A DNA stretch of 64,000 bases, taken from NCBI RefSeq assembly GCF_048564905.1, contig NC_133005.1:27397501-27461500 (forward strand), read 5' to 3'. A program made the translations under genes and the position numbers. Of the stretch, positions 36,045-49,700 are shown one piece after another. This stretch comes from Vicugna pacos. Its lineage: Eukaryota; Chordata; Mammalia; Artiodactyla; Camelidae. Below the pieces are notes generated by a model. The model was not told where the DNA came from. It made no database searches and saw nothing but the letters and a program-made list of their open reading frames with translations. Within the stretch, counting starts at the first letter, position 1. Each line of letters starts with the position of its first letter.

Positions 36045-36625
36045 CTGAACCTGTTGTTGAATCCAGGTCCATGTGTCTGATGCATTGCGAGGCCAAAAAA
36101 CTGAACACGAGTTTGGAGCAGAGAAAGTTTTCTTGCAGAGCCAAGCAAGGAATGGTCTACAGGAGGTCAAAAGACCTGAACTCCCCAATGGCTTTCAGGG
36201 AAGGGACTTTCAAGGAAACATTTGAGGTGAGGGTGGCAGGATGCATAACTTTCTTCTAATTGGTTGGTGGTGAGGTAACAGGGTGGTGATTAAGGAATCT
36301 TAATCATCAAACTTCTGGTTCCGTCAGTCAGAGGTCAACATAATTCTGGTCAGCATGTAGTCATCATCCTCCACCTGGGTCTTAGTCTCTGCACAGCACT
36401 CAAAGATAAATGTCAGATTGTGAAGTATATCCCTTGAAGAGGAACTGGGATTCCCTATAGCTTCTTGATTTTCTTCCCTTTGTTTCTACATTCCCTCACT
36501 TCCCTAAGTAACTGAATCTGCTCTTTGGAACTCAAGGGAGGCCTAGGAGAGACTAAAGCCCGTTTCTACAAACAACAGAGGACATGGAGGGGCTTTTGCA
36601 CCCGAGAGAGCCCCATTGTGTCCTG
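36045..36625. mobile_element. second LTR-like fossil inside Tigger
   Basis: A second block of about 580 bases separates two transposase parts and has an LTR-like texture (cttctaattggttggtggtg, then ccacctgggtcttagtctct). Family, orientation and exact edges are uncertain. Its position dates it after the Tigger insertion. Confidence 0.5.
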
Positions 36626-37505
36626 CTTAGTTTCAAGCCTTTACAAAGACTTCAGCAAGAGACCCCTGAAACAAGTGACACCAAGCCATATACTGCAAGT
36701 AAGGAGTGGATTACAAGGATTCAGGAATAGTTTGGACTGAAAAATATAAAAATTACTGGAGAGGCTGCATCTGCTGACAAAAAATCTGCTGCCACATTTC
36801 CAGTAGAGTTGAAGAAACTGATTGTAGAGAAGGGATACCATCCAAAGCAGGTCTTCCTGTGATGAAACTGGGCTTCTCTGGAAGAAGATGCCCAACAGAA
36901 CCTAAAACCTGTGGGGCTCTCCTGGGTACAAAACCTTTCTATGTTCCCCGTTTCTTGTTTGCAGGGAAAAGGCTTCAGCCTCCTAGACCTTCCCTGTGTT
37001 CCAAAGAGCAGATTCAAGCAGTTACTATTCAGGGATGTGAGGGAATGCAGAAACTGAGAAAAAGCAAATAGTGCACCAAGAGTCCCTAGTTCCTCCTCAA
37101 GGGATATACATAACAGTGTATATTTGAGTTCTTCTACAAGCGCTAAGACCCCTACACCCAGGTGAAGGATGTAACTTCAGGCCACGTGCTGTTTCTGGAA
37201 CACCAACCTAACTCACCACAAACCAATCACTCACAAAGGCATTGTATCATCTCCTATTATCGTAAGAGTGAGTACAGTACAATGAGATATTTTGAGTGAG
37301 ACCACATTCATCTAACTTATTGTATTTAATTGTTCTATTTTGTTGTTGTTAATCTCTTACTGTGCCTATTTTATAAATTAAATTTTATTGTAGGCACATA
37401 TGTACAGGAAAAAATCTTACCATACATAGGGTTCAGTACTGTCCACAGTTTCAGGCATCCACTAGGGGCCTTGGAACGTATTCCCCTGATTAAAGGGGTG
37501 GTTTG

Positions 37506-39110
37506 CCTTGGAGAATCTTATCTAGAACTGCTCAGAGGGGCGCTCCGTGTTGTGTCTGGCTGCCTTCTCCCTTTCTGCTGAGTCACATCTTTATGAATCC
37601 CCTAAGAACCCTTACAGGAAATGGCATCCTTTTTTATTTTCGCATGAGCCTAAAGATGTATCCAAGGTCACACGGTACCTAGCAGAGTGCTTGGCATAAA
37701 GAAAGGGCTTAGTAAATTTTTGGTGAATGAACTAGTAATTTAAGAACTAGAATCCAAAGCAGGGCTCCTAATTCCCACTGCTCCACTATATCACCTCTTT
37801 TACAGCTGCTAGCCACATCTCCTTGAGTGCAGCATGAGAAATGGACTTTTTTTCAGAATGATTATACACATTAAGCTTAATTACCCCAAAATTCAGTAAC
37901 ACCAAAATGTACAGGACATAATCCTTGAACTCCTTGAAAGAGTTAATAATTTAATCTATTGTTTTAGTGTTAAGTATTACTGACTAAATACTTATATTCT
38001 CTTAACTAAATTAGGGCAAGTGAAAGAATACTACCAAACATCTCAAGGAGAGCAACTGTCTGTATTTATTAAGCACAATTCCTGAACCAAATTTGGGAAG
38101 AGGGAAAATTAGTATTAATTTGAACACAGACTATCATATGATTTATGTTTGTTGACATTTACTGAGTGCTACATTGGTTGTAGGTGACACCCCACTCCTA
38201 TCTCTATGTCCTTAGTTAGATTATTAAGCCCCTCCATGCCTGAGTTCTTCATCTATAATGACAAAAAGTAGAAGTTATCTCATCACGTTGTGGTCTCTCT
38301 GCTTATAGAGTGCTCAGAGCTTATTTTTCTTTCTCTGTGCTTTTTTTAGTGCGTATAATATTTTATTTTTATTGAAGTATAGTTGATTTACAATGTATCT
38401 GTGCTCTATCTTGTATCGCTGTTGCAGACACAAAAACATTACTTCTTATTCTTGAGTTTAAATAAATTCTTATCAACAAAAAATGCAATACAATGTAATA
38501 AATAAATGAGGGGAGATACAATCACCTTTGGAGAGAGGTGTCTCTCCCCATTTTATAGATAAGGAAATTGAGGATAAGGATGAAGATTCACTCCAATCTC
38601 TATACTCTTTGCATTTTAGTACTCTGCTTCTGGAAGAATAGACAATTAACACCATTCCTCTGATTCTTAAAAGCTTTCCCCAGGGCTGTCCAGTTTCCCT
38701 TCTTGCTCTACTCCGGACAATATTATCTATTCTTAAGGCTTTAATAACTAGATATCAGTAACTTCCAAATTTTAATCTCTAGTCCAGGTTTTCCACCTGT
38801 ATTTCCAACAGTCTAGGTGACTTCTGTTTGGCATCCCAAATTCAACTACTAACTTTCCCATGTCATTAACTGCTGTCACCCACCCACCCAGTTGTTAGAA
38901 CTTTTACCCACCTCCATCACATTGGTACAGCTGTTCTATACTTCTGTTATCTAGTCTAACCCTTATAGCATCCCTGTGATACAGATACTGTCGTCCCCCC
39001 AATCTTACAAATGAGGTTAAATAACCTTTTTCAGTCAGTTAGTAAGTGGCAGAGTTAGGCTTTTAACACAGATGACATGTCTATGTTCCAGACCTATGAA
39101 CAAATCCCCC
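37506..39110. other. DSN1-NDRG3 intergenic stretch
   Basis: No gene is seen. It includes a short inverted L1 3'-end piece at 38,355-38,400 (attgaagtatagttgattta) and an inverted MIR at about 38,950-39,080. Confidence 0.45.
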
Positions 39111-39114
39111 AACT

Positions 39115-39625
39115 CACCCACTGCCAACTCCCAGCACAGGCTGTCATTCTCCACCTCGATCGTTGCAGTAGCCCAACTGGTCTCTCACACCCACACCTTC
39201 TTGCTTCTATCTTGTCTCCAAACATCAACTGGAGTGCTCTTTAAAAAATAAAGTTCTATTCCCATCTCTCCCTCTTAAAACCAATGACTTTCAATTCTGT
39301 CTCACATGGTTCTTACATTGGCACTCAGCATTTCTGCTTTACCTTTTTTCTTTTTTTTAGTATCCCAGAATATTTCATTCTCCCCTCAGGCCTTTCAAAA
39401 TGATGCTCCTTTTACCTCAAATAACTGCCCTATTTAATTCATTTATTCTCCCCAAATCAAGTAAAACATCACTTCTGCAGAGAAGTGGTCTCGTTCCCTG
39501 TGTCCCCACTAGACTGTGAGCATCATGAAAGGAGGTCCCATGTCTGTTTTTGTTCTTTGATCTCTCCCCAGTTCCTGGAACCGTGCGTGGCATATAGCAG
39601 GGGCTTTGTAAATATGAGAGAGTGA
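39115..39625 (+). repeat. L2 3' region
   Basis: Long L2 layout: cagtagcccaactggtctct, ctctttaaaaaataaagttc, ctagactgtgagcatcatga and tggcatatagcaggggcttt. Confidence 0.75.
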
Positions 39626-39764
39626 GGAACGTAAGTCAAAGCAAGGAGATACCACCTCTCACTAACTGGTACTTAGGCCAAGGCTTAAGACTTAGGATTA
39701 TGGCCAGGTATTTAAATGAAGTGGGTTTTCTCCTAATAGGAGGATCACAGAATAAGAGACATTA

Positions 39765-40596
39765 ACAATAAGGTAGTTGGTGTTTTATTTGTAGTTAATG
39801 CTGAGGTGTTTCTCCACTACTATTCACTTCTGCATCCTGGCAAAGAATCCTATTTTCTGCTAAGCTTTCCCTGCCTTTTAATTTTTTTATACACTCAAAA
39901 TAAACATAAGGACAAGGGAAAGCTTTTAAGTATGTGCAATCTTATAATGCAGATTATTAACAAATACAGAGAATAATGAAAAGAGGTTCTTAACCCCTTC
40001 TTACCACTAATCCAAAACTTAGGATGTCAACTATCAAAAGCTAAAGCACACTATGGATAGCAGGATATAGAAAATGAGTAGTATCTCCTTCAATTTGGAC
40101 ATCTTGTGAAGTGATATATGTGTCAACACAATGCAAACAATGCTCACCTCTCCTCTACCTAAAATCACCTTCAAAGCCACACTAAAAGATCAGTCTCATT
40201 CCTTTACTACCAGAATGACCCCTAAAATGTTTCATGGATTTGGTCCTGAATGACTTGGGTTGTTTCAAAACCTGCAAAACATCTTCACAAGAGGAAGGTT
40301 CCTGACCACAAAGGATATTCAAAAGAATGGGCCACTAGTTCTGAAGGTCATTCCAAAACAGAAGTGCCAAGCATTTTGAACATTCTTGGAAAAAGTGTCT
40401 ATACAACATCCTTTCAGATGCATAAATTCCATCACTTTTAGAGAAAAACTGAAGTGCTATACAGTCAGCCAGTTATCTTCAAAGGCAATGGGGCAGACAT
40501 CACAGCTCAGACTGCCGTGCAGCTGCCGTGCACTGGGGCACTCTTCCCATTTCTTTCACCTACAGTAGCACTTTGTGGCAGAAAAGCTGCATAAGG
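39765..40596 (-). other. DSN1: DSN1 3' UTR and poly(A) site
   Basis: From the stop codon to an AATAAA (plus-strand tttatt at 39,784-39,789) is about 810 bases, so cleavage is expected near 39,765. No closer canonical signal was preferred. The open frames at 40,250-40,568 on the plus strand are antisense to this UTR and not genes. Confidence 0.7.
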
Positions 40597-40700
40597 TCAC
40601 TGACAAGATTTAGAGCAATGTGTGGTAGGTTGTTTTTGCAGCTGAAGCTTGAGCAGTTTTCGAGCTGGTGAAGGATCTAATTGTTGCGTGCTTCTCTTCC
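40597..40700 (-). CDS. DSN1: DSN1 last coding exon
   Basis: Encodes GKRSTQQLDPSPARKLLKL and the tail to TGA at 40,597-40,599. The acceptor is a strong TTCTCTGCAG. The tail differs most from human (QKQPTTHCSKSCQ). Confidence 0.97.
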
Positions 40701-43700
40701 CTGCAGAGAAAAGGAGTGAAAAAAAATTCAATTTAATTCAAATAATATTTATTGAAAACTTACCATATTGGACACTGTGCCAGATACCAAAGGGCATTCC
40801 AAGTTCAAATGTGATGGCAGTCTGGTAGGAAAACCAGCTGCAACTACAACCACAGCACAATCCAATGAATAATAAAATGAAGGTATGTATAGCTATTTAT
40901 TTATTCATTCATTTTAATGCAGGTACTGGGGATTGAACCCAGGCCCTAGTGCACGCTAAGCACGCACTCTACCATTGAGCTATACCCATTCCCAGAAAAG
41001 AATTTAGGGCTGCAGGAGGTCAGGAAAAGTGATGGAGAAGCAATGTCAGTGTCACTCAGTGGATTCCTGAAGAATGAAAAAGGATAAAAGGCAATGAGTA
41101 TTTCTTAACTCTTGGATTTACCAAAATAACAGTTTGTAGAGATTTGAGTATCAGTCTACTGTGCTTCTACGGAATTCACATCTACAAATTTCCAATCAAT
41201 TTTGAATACCCACAACATAACAGTTATTGTGAGGGAAAAAAAAATCATCTGATACAGGGAAAGGCAGTTTGTATCTGAAGTGCTATTAGATACAGAACCC
41301 TGCGAGCTCTGGTCCGTTTCAGACAGGCTTACCGAGCTGTACTGACACCTTCTGGAGGCACTGGGTACTTTCGTCCATAAAGGTGTGCAGCTGCTTCACG
41401 GATCCTTGCAGTTCATCCATCTGCAGAGAAGACAGTGGTGAAATCTAAGGGTCCACAACTTCTTAGATGCTCATCAAACACACCAGGCACACTCCTGCTC
41501 AGAAGCTTTGCTTCTGCGGTTATTTCAACCTGGAATGCTTATGCCAGACACTATTGTTTGCCCCTCCACACCCAGACTGCACTCATGACCCTGCTCTACA
41601 CACCAGCAGGCTGAGCTGCATAACCTCCAGTAGGATCCCATGTCCTGTGGCTTCTGGGTGGGCTTGGCCAAGAGGGAGCCAAGTGGGAGGCAGCTGAATG
41701 AGGTCAGAGTATCTTGACCCAGGCCAGCTCCCAGGAGGGTCATCTTGAACTGAAGGTCATGACTCTCTGAAGGGAGCCCACTATATACGACTCCCCGCCA
41801 GGTGCTACAGGAACCGTTCTTCCCCCACCAAGGCCTAGGGGTAGTAATGGCTCAGCTGCCTCTAAGCCCCAGTTCACTTCACTTCATTTTTGGTTTCCTT
41901 ATATCCAAACCTTTACACTTAGGACCCTTTGTCACTAGACTCTCCTTGAATTCCCCTATATCAAATGCCATCTACTTCCTGTTAATACTCGGGTTGATAA
42001 AATACTGTTCTCCAAAATGTACTCATGGCTCATTTCCTCATTTCTTTCTAGTCTCTATTAAAGTGGCACCTTAGTGGGCTTTTAACAACCCCTCTATACG
42101 GCAACTGCTCTCTGTACATTCTCTCCCTCCACCTGATTTATTAGCACTTAACATTATTTATTTTTTATTGTCTCTCCATGTTTTCCTAGGTAGAGCTGAA
42201 TACGCTTATCTTATTACACATACTCTCCAGGTCTTTTAATTTCCAAGGATGACAAGGTAGCAAAGCTGGATAACTCAACCACAGAATCATGACCCAACTC
42301 ACCACCAACTCCATACAATCAAAGACTTTGTTCTGGTTCTGTAATATTTTTTGGTAGTCAGGCTTTGTATTAAGGACTTCACTCTGGGAAGACCTAAGAT
42401 ATGTTGTAGGTCCCACTTCAACTTCAGTATTTTTGGTTTCAGTTGACCCTCTAAAAACAAAACAAAACAAAAAAGAGCTTTCATGTAATTTTATAGTAAT
42501 TTTCTGGGGAGAACAGTAAAGATTACCTCGGAAAAAACCTCCTACAAGGCTTTATTAACCTGAATCAACATTCTTCTACCCCACTGTTAAGTACAGGCTC
42601 TCTTATTAACAGGGTATTCTTAAATAATTATCCAGTATTAATGTTTTTATACCACTGGACTCCAGGAGATGCTAGAGGCTTCAAGTTATTCAACTCCACC
42701 TAACAGTAAGGTCCATTTACAAAAAGGACTACACTTGGGATAAAGCCAAAGCTTGCTAGCCTGAAGCCAATGTCTATGATCTTTTACCAAAAAGATGCTG
42801 TCTCACTTCAATTATCTAAAATAACTGAATATAATGGAGAGTTCATGAAAATTGATGATGACTCTTTATAACAACTACTACAATTTATTGAGTGCTTACT
42901 GGTTGCCAAACACTAAGCACTTTCCATTTAACAAGTATAATGAGCCAATGAGGTATGTACTAATATTATCCCCATTTTCAAATGAGGAACTTCAGATTAA
43001 GTGGTTTGCTCAAGGTCACAGAACTAAGGAGTAGTTACAATCTGAATAGAGACAGTCTGTTTCCAGAAGCATTCCTCTTAACTATTAAGCTATGCTCCAT
43101 CAAGTTTTTATTCTGAAACTGCCATTTTATACATTATCTATCTTCATAAATAGAACATTTAAAGGGTGAAGAAAATGATAACCATCAATGCCTAGACTGA
43201 GTAAGTTTTTCAAACTGTCTTCCTCAAAGCAGCTCTCTAATAAGAGGCCAGTTTTGCAGTTACGATTTTGGCTAATATTTTAGTGACATTTCTAGCTAAG
43301 ATTCTGTTTGGAAAATAAAGCTTAAAATCACTAAACTAAAACCAAATCAAAATCTAGCACTTTTCCACTTTCTTATGCCTTCAAGACCCAAAGATCCTCT
43401 CTCTCCACCCTCTTCCATCCCTTCTTTCATGTCTGGATCTCCAAGGCCAGGGTTCTCTCCCACAGCTGCAACTCAAAAGCTATGTGCTCATTGAAGACTT
43501 TTGATATTGTTCTTGGCCCAGCCCCAGATTAGAGATGTGCCTGTGTTCCGCAGGATGTGGAACAGCAGCTAAGGTCACAGAACAGAGGCAGTTCTGTTCT
43601 TTGGCTGAATAATAGTGAAACTCTACCTTCCCTTCCCTTTTATTCTCCATTTATAGTCAGAATGCTAATATACACTTTACAGAGATTTGATGAGTTGATT

Positions 43701-46700
43701 GGCCTGTAAGAATGGATTCATCATTCAATTTGTGCTAACAGAACTGAAATCAATTCAAATCTAGGTAAAAGCTTTCTATTTCTAGTCATAGATATAACCT
43801 GGATATGATCTTTTCAGCCTCCTCCTGGTAGCGCAGCAACAGCTGGTCCCAACTCTGACGTTCTAAAGAAAATCTACAGAATCAGAAAAAAATGCAGTTA
43901 ATTTTTCATCATTTCATTCTGAATCACTAAGAGCAACAACAAGTATATTAGGTGTCTACGCTGGTTCTAAGATGTGAATATAAAGGTCATAAAAGGATTG
44001 GAAAGCATGACCAATTCAGAGGATATTAATTCAATCAAACATGAGTTCTTAAAAATCAAATTAACATCCTTAGTTTCTAGACCTCATTCTATGAAATTGG
44101 CCATCAGTACACCCCATACATCCCAAGGTGCAGCTTTCTAACTTCCAGTGTTGATATACTAGTATTGACACACTGAACAGGATGTTTACTATTCATTTTT
44201 CCCAGGTTTAGCTATTTTCCCTAGATGAATCTAGATTTTCCAACAAAGGTCACTCATCTTCACTTACTTTGTTATGTATTCCTTCATCTCAGCCACCGAT
44301 GTTTCCAGAGACAAATCTGATGCTCTTCTGGAATACAGATAAGATTATGAGATAAACTCAAATCTTTCAAGAACATTTGCTTTTAATATGGATACCTTAC
44401 ACAATTTTAATGGCAACAAAACACGTTCAGGCTTTACCTCTGGACAAATATTTACTCTTGGACTGTATTTCACTTTTGCACTAAGTAACAGCTTTCTCAG
44501 TGGTCTCTTTATCATTTATTTTTCTCATCAATTCCAATTCACCTATGGCCAGATTAACCTTTCGTAAAATACTCCTTTATTTTTTTTTTCCTCGCTTAAA
44601 AATTCTGTGATCCTCTGCTGCATTCAGAAGAAAAGCCGAAACACCTTAACCCAGCACTTAAGGTTCTCTGTGTTCCAGCTCTGTCTAGCTATTAAGTTTG
44701 ATTCCTACTGTTACCCTTTGTTCTGTCCAACATAATGCCACTCAGCCTCAAGTATCTGGGGGTTTCAATCTCCAAACTTTTGTTCACACCATTTTTTAGC
44801 CTCTTCCCCTCTCATTACTCAAAACCTTAACTTCTGTTAAGGCCCAACAATACTTATTCATACAACCATCTTGTCTTCCCACTTAAACTGAAGCTATCAG
44901 TGGGATATGTTTTACTTAAACCAATGGCTCTGCTCAGTAAGGTACTTAACCCTAATGGAAAAGCAGGAAACACTGAAAATAACATAAATTTGCACATGTA
45001 TTTGGTACTCTGTGTGGCAAAGGCAAATCAGTTGTGCCACCTTTCATGTTTTTCTACCAAGGCCTGTGACAGCCTCCGTCACTTCTGGCTGACATGTAGC
45101 ACTCTGTGGCTTAAATACACTGCATTAAAAGAGAAGCCATGTTGAGCTAAAATTTTTTTTAAATATATATATATTTATTGACGTATAGTCAGTTTACAAT
45201 GTGTCAATTTCTGGTGTACAGCAAAAAGCTTCAGTCATATATGAACATACATATATTCGTTTTCATATTCTTTTTCACCATAAGTTACTACAAGATATTT
45301 AATATAGTTCCCTGTGCTATACAGTATAAACTTGCTGTTTATCTATTTTATATGTATGTTAGTTAGTATCTGCAAATCTCGAACTTCCAATTTATGCCTT
45401 CCCACCCCCTTCCCCTCCTGGTAACCATAAGTTTGTTTTCTATGTCTGTGATTTCTGTTTTATAAATAAGTTCATTTGTCTTTTTTTTTTTTCAGATTCC
45501 ACATATAAGTAATATCATATGGTATTTTTCTTTCTTTTTCCGGCTTACTTCACTTAGAATGACAACCTCCAGGTCCATCCATGTTGCTGCAAATGGCATT
45601 ATTTTATTATTTTTTATGGCTGAGTAGTATTCCATTATATAAATATACCACAGTTTCTTTATCCAGTCATCTGTCAATAGACATTATTTCCTGAATAGCA
45701 ATGTTAATTCTAAGGAGTCATGGAAAGGTAGACCTTTGTGAAGTCAAAACTAAGGAGTTCATAATGTAAGTCCAAGTGACATTATTTGTTGTAGACAGGG
45801 GTGGAGGGTTATGTGCACTCCTGCACAGGAACTACCAGTTTGGAGGTGGGATTTTAAATTTCTCCTAATATTCTTGCTTGCCAACAGCTAAAGAACATAA
45901 GTTCATCTCCAATTTGCAAGGCTTGCCAAGATCTGAAGAATGCTTTTCCTCTCCTTCCATTGCTGGCTCCTTCTCACCGTTCAGGTCTCAGTGCAAAGGT
46001 CAAATCATTAGAGGACTTCTCTGAACATTCTAGTTAAAGTTGCCCACCCTCTCAAGTCACTATCACATTTACTGCGACTTCTGGGATTATCGGTATCTGA
46101 AATCATTATTTTCTATGTATTTGTTTGACTGTCTCTCCTACTATAATACGTAAGAGAGATCTTGTTTGACTTATTTATCACTGTATCTTAAGAGCCTGAT
46201 ACATAGGAGATGTTGGATAAATGTTTGCTGAGTGAATGTACAACTGTCTAATTAAAAAGTCTTCATTCAATTACAATTTTGGACAGAAGGGGAATTGCTC
46301 TTACCCCTCTGGATCTTCAAAACATTTTTGTAGAGCTCCATTACCTTCCAGACTGTCTGCAAAATGTTTCAATTCTTCCGAAAGAGAAGATGCTAGGGAG
46401 AACAAAATTACATGTTGTAAAATAAAGAGAATATAAATTTTCAGTGAGCTGCTGACAAAGATATAACATTCTTAAGGTGGTCTTAGCTCCAGGGACCCGT
46501 TATACTCTGGCCCTCTCACCCATTTGAAAAAATGCTATAAATATACAGGAAGATTTTATCTTTTTCCTTTGGGTAAATAAAGATAAAATGAAAGACAATT
46601 CCTCTTTATGATACTTATTTATTCTTCTTTTACATTGGACTGGTGAAAAAGCAGTTAAAAAGATTTATCTGCACTGACATTTCATTCTTTTCAAGATATG

Positions 46701-49700
46701 AACTGTTGGCACTGGATGGAAGAACATATTAGAGCAGTCAGGTAATGGCAAAAGTGTAATGAGAAATAGCTGGAAGCAAAGAATTATGGGCATAAGGTAA
46801 AAACGGTCTCTGCTTAGACTTGGAAGGGTCTACAATTACATTCAGGTGAGGAATGCAGAGGGGAAAGGTTATGTTAAGTAGTTATCAAAATAACTTTGGC
46901 ACATCAACTCTAATTATGGTGACGGTGCAATTCTGAAATAAACAATTTTAACGGGCAAGTTAGTCTGAGTTCATGTATTTTCTAGGTCTTTTAAGTGGGT
47001 AGCACTTGAGTATTTCTGACCTGGATGATTGTGTCATCATAAAGTAAGGAGAATATCTACTTTCTAGGAAGTTTAAAATTGGTTCCTGTGAAAGAATATT
47101 TGTAACTTATGTCAGAAACAAACAGCTAATTTCTTTAATATATAAAGAATTCCTACAAAATCAGTATGAAAGAGCCAATATTCCAATTTTTTTAAATGAG
47201 CAAAGGATACAAACAGACAACACACAGAAAATAAAGTACAAATGGCTTTAAAAAATACAAAAAAAATGGTTATACTTTTCAAAGGAAAAAAGAAAAACAG
47301 AATAGAACTACAAAAATACCTTTTATCAACTATGAACTGGTAAAAAATCTAAAGCTGGATAAAACTGTGTGGTGAATATGAGAAAACAGGTACTTACATA
47401 TTTTGCTGGTGAGAGAATAAATTGATATAAACTTTCTAGGAAGGCAATCTGGTAATTTCTATAATTTCATTTGATCTTGCTAATTCCAGTTCTAGGAATT
47501 TATCTTATTTTTACTTGAATACATGCCCAAAGGCTTGTGTAAAAAGGTATTCATTACCCTATTCATTGGAATAGCAAAAGACTGAAAGCAACCCCAAAAG
47601 CCCATTAATAAAGAGATGATTAAATCAATGTGGGCAGCAGATAGAGATAATCCATTTATAAAATGGAATATCATGTAGCTACTAAAATATCAAGATAGCT
47701 CTATTTGTGTGACATGAAACAATCTGCAAGATAAATTACTAAGTTAGAAAAAGACAAGGTAAAAAAACAGTGCAGACAGGATTACCCATTAGATTTTAAC
47801 TTATAAATGTTTGGAAATGAAGTAATGTCTCTGCAAGGATACACAAGAAGCTGATGGCTATGGTTGCCTCTGAGGAGAGGAACTAAGACTGGGGATCAGG
47901 GTGGAAGGGAGGCTTACTTTTCACTTTTTAGACCTTCTGAACTTCTTAAGCACATATTCTTACCTTTTTAAAATGCAATTCCCCAAAAAAGGAGGGCGCT
48001 GGTTTTATGAGGCAGCAGTTCATGGAAATGGGGATCCTGAGAGTGGATCAACTAACCTTAACAGAAGATGCAGTCCAAGGTCAAAGCTCACTCATCTAGT
48101 CTTAGCAACTTACCTTTGGCTTTGTAACTTTCAAGATTGAAGCCCTCAGTGCCCCTTAGGAAAGGTTCAAGTTTCTGAACAGAGAACTAAATAAAGAAAA
48201 GCATTTTCAGTATAACAACCAAGATTTCCCAGGCCAGTCCTGAGTTCATGTAATTTTATGATATTTAATGAATATGAAAGTAAACATGATTTAATTTTTA
48301 ACCTAAGATTTTTCATATAATTAAACAGAAAAAGTTAAGGGAAAAAACTCTTCGTTGCTCAGACTATACAATTTGATTTTTGATTCAGGAAAAAATAGTC
48401 ATGTAATCACACAAATGACTTATCTAAACTGATGTGATCACCAAGCAGCAATATAATACCAACTCAGAATGTAGTCAGACCTCAAATATCTGCCTTAACT
48501 TAGATTTGACCCCCACCCACTTTAAATTCCCATCATTTGCTGCCAATGTGCAAGAGAGACTAGACTGGGGAAATCTCTGTTAACTGCTCAGTTAGTGGCA
48601 GCAGCACCAATGGGATTGGTAGAGCCTAGTCCAGAGACAAATCAGCTGCTGGAATAAAATCTGACTTTTAAATTAATCCCAACTAGAAAGAAACATCTTT
48701 TAATTTTAAGTGATAAATCACACAGTATTGATCTCTCTTTGGGGCTATCACAGTAAGAGGTTTAAAAAAGGGGAGGGGAGGGGAGAGGAGGGAAGAAGCA
48801 TTTCCCAATCCCGAGAATCTTACCTGGAAACTGGAAAGCAGAAGAGAGCCCAGCCGTTTGCTTTCTGCCATGTTGACACTGATGGATCTGCAGAGCTCTA
48901 ACATAAAATAGCACCACCTTTAAGTAGCTGGATACTTATAGTGAGCAAAGCTTAAAAAACCTGAAAAATTTCCTCCCCCTTGATGCAGTCCAACTTAAGG
49001 TAAGAAAACCCAAGCAGCCTTCTCTAATTAAAGGGAGAATTCATATACAATCACATCTAATTTGTTCAGGATCACCAAAGAATGAAATTTACTCATCTGT
49101 GCATCTTAACTTTAAAAAGTTAGAAGAACCTTTTATGTATTATATTAAAATCTTGTCTTGCTAAACAAGGTAGATTTTAAAAAAATTTAAATTCTTTTTA
49201 TATTTTATGTTCACCACTCAAAGGAGATGGGAACATTTCAGTATTTTTATGACAGGCACTGCAGTATGCTTTAAATCCACTGTCTTAAGAATCTTCTTAT
49301 AAACTATGAGGTCCATTTTACAGATGGGGAAACTGAAGCCCAGAGGGGAGATGACTTGTTTGATGCTAGTTACTGGTATAGCCAGAATTCAGTCCCAAGT
49401 CTGTCACCAAAACCTGCGTTGTTCCCACTAATACCATGCTGCCTCTCTATGACCTAATAATAATATTAATAGTAATCTGTTGAACACTTGCTATCTAAAA
49501 GACATTTTACTAAATGCCATACACACCTCATTAAAACTCAGGCAACTATCTTATCAATTCCATTTGGCAAAGGTTAGGAAATAGGTAATTTGCCCAAGAT
49601 CACACAGTGAGTCAGCCTGAATTGGATGGGCATTTCACATAATTATTCCAGTGAATTCTCAAGCAGCTAAAAGATGTAGACACTGTTTTTTCCACTACAT

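Larger units (their letters stand above)
34852..37505 (+). mobile_element. Tigger DNA transposon (TcMar), split by two LTR fossils
   Basis: Both ends carry the Tigger terminal signature: cccttatccgtggttccag near 34,869 and, reversed, ggcatccactaggggccttg with ggaacgtattcccc near 37,450-37,485. Transposase remains are readable: KRGHKGLPLSEKVKVLNLM from 35,194 (CENP-B-type N-terminal helix-turn-helix), and later VELKKLIVEKGYHPKQVF and DETGLLWKKMPNRT (36,861-36,902), part of the DDE catalytic core around its second acidic residue. Stops, frame breaks and two inserted LTR-like blocks (35,312-35,838; 36,045-36,625) inactivate it. It fills over half the DSN1-NDRG3 gap. Confidence 0.85.

Noticed and set aside
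45492-45677. 61-residue minus frame in a DSN1 intron
   Set aside because: It is the L1 ORF2 C-terminus.
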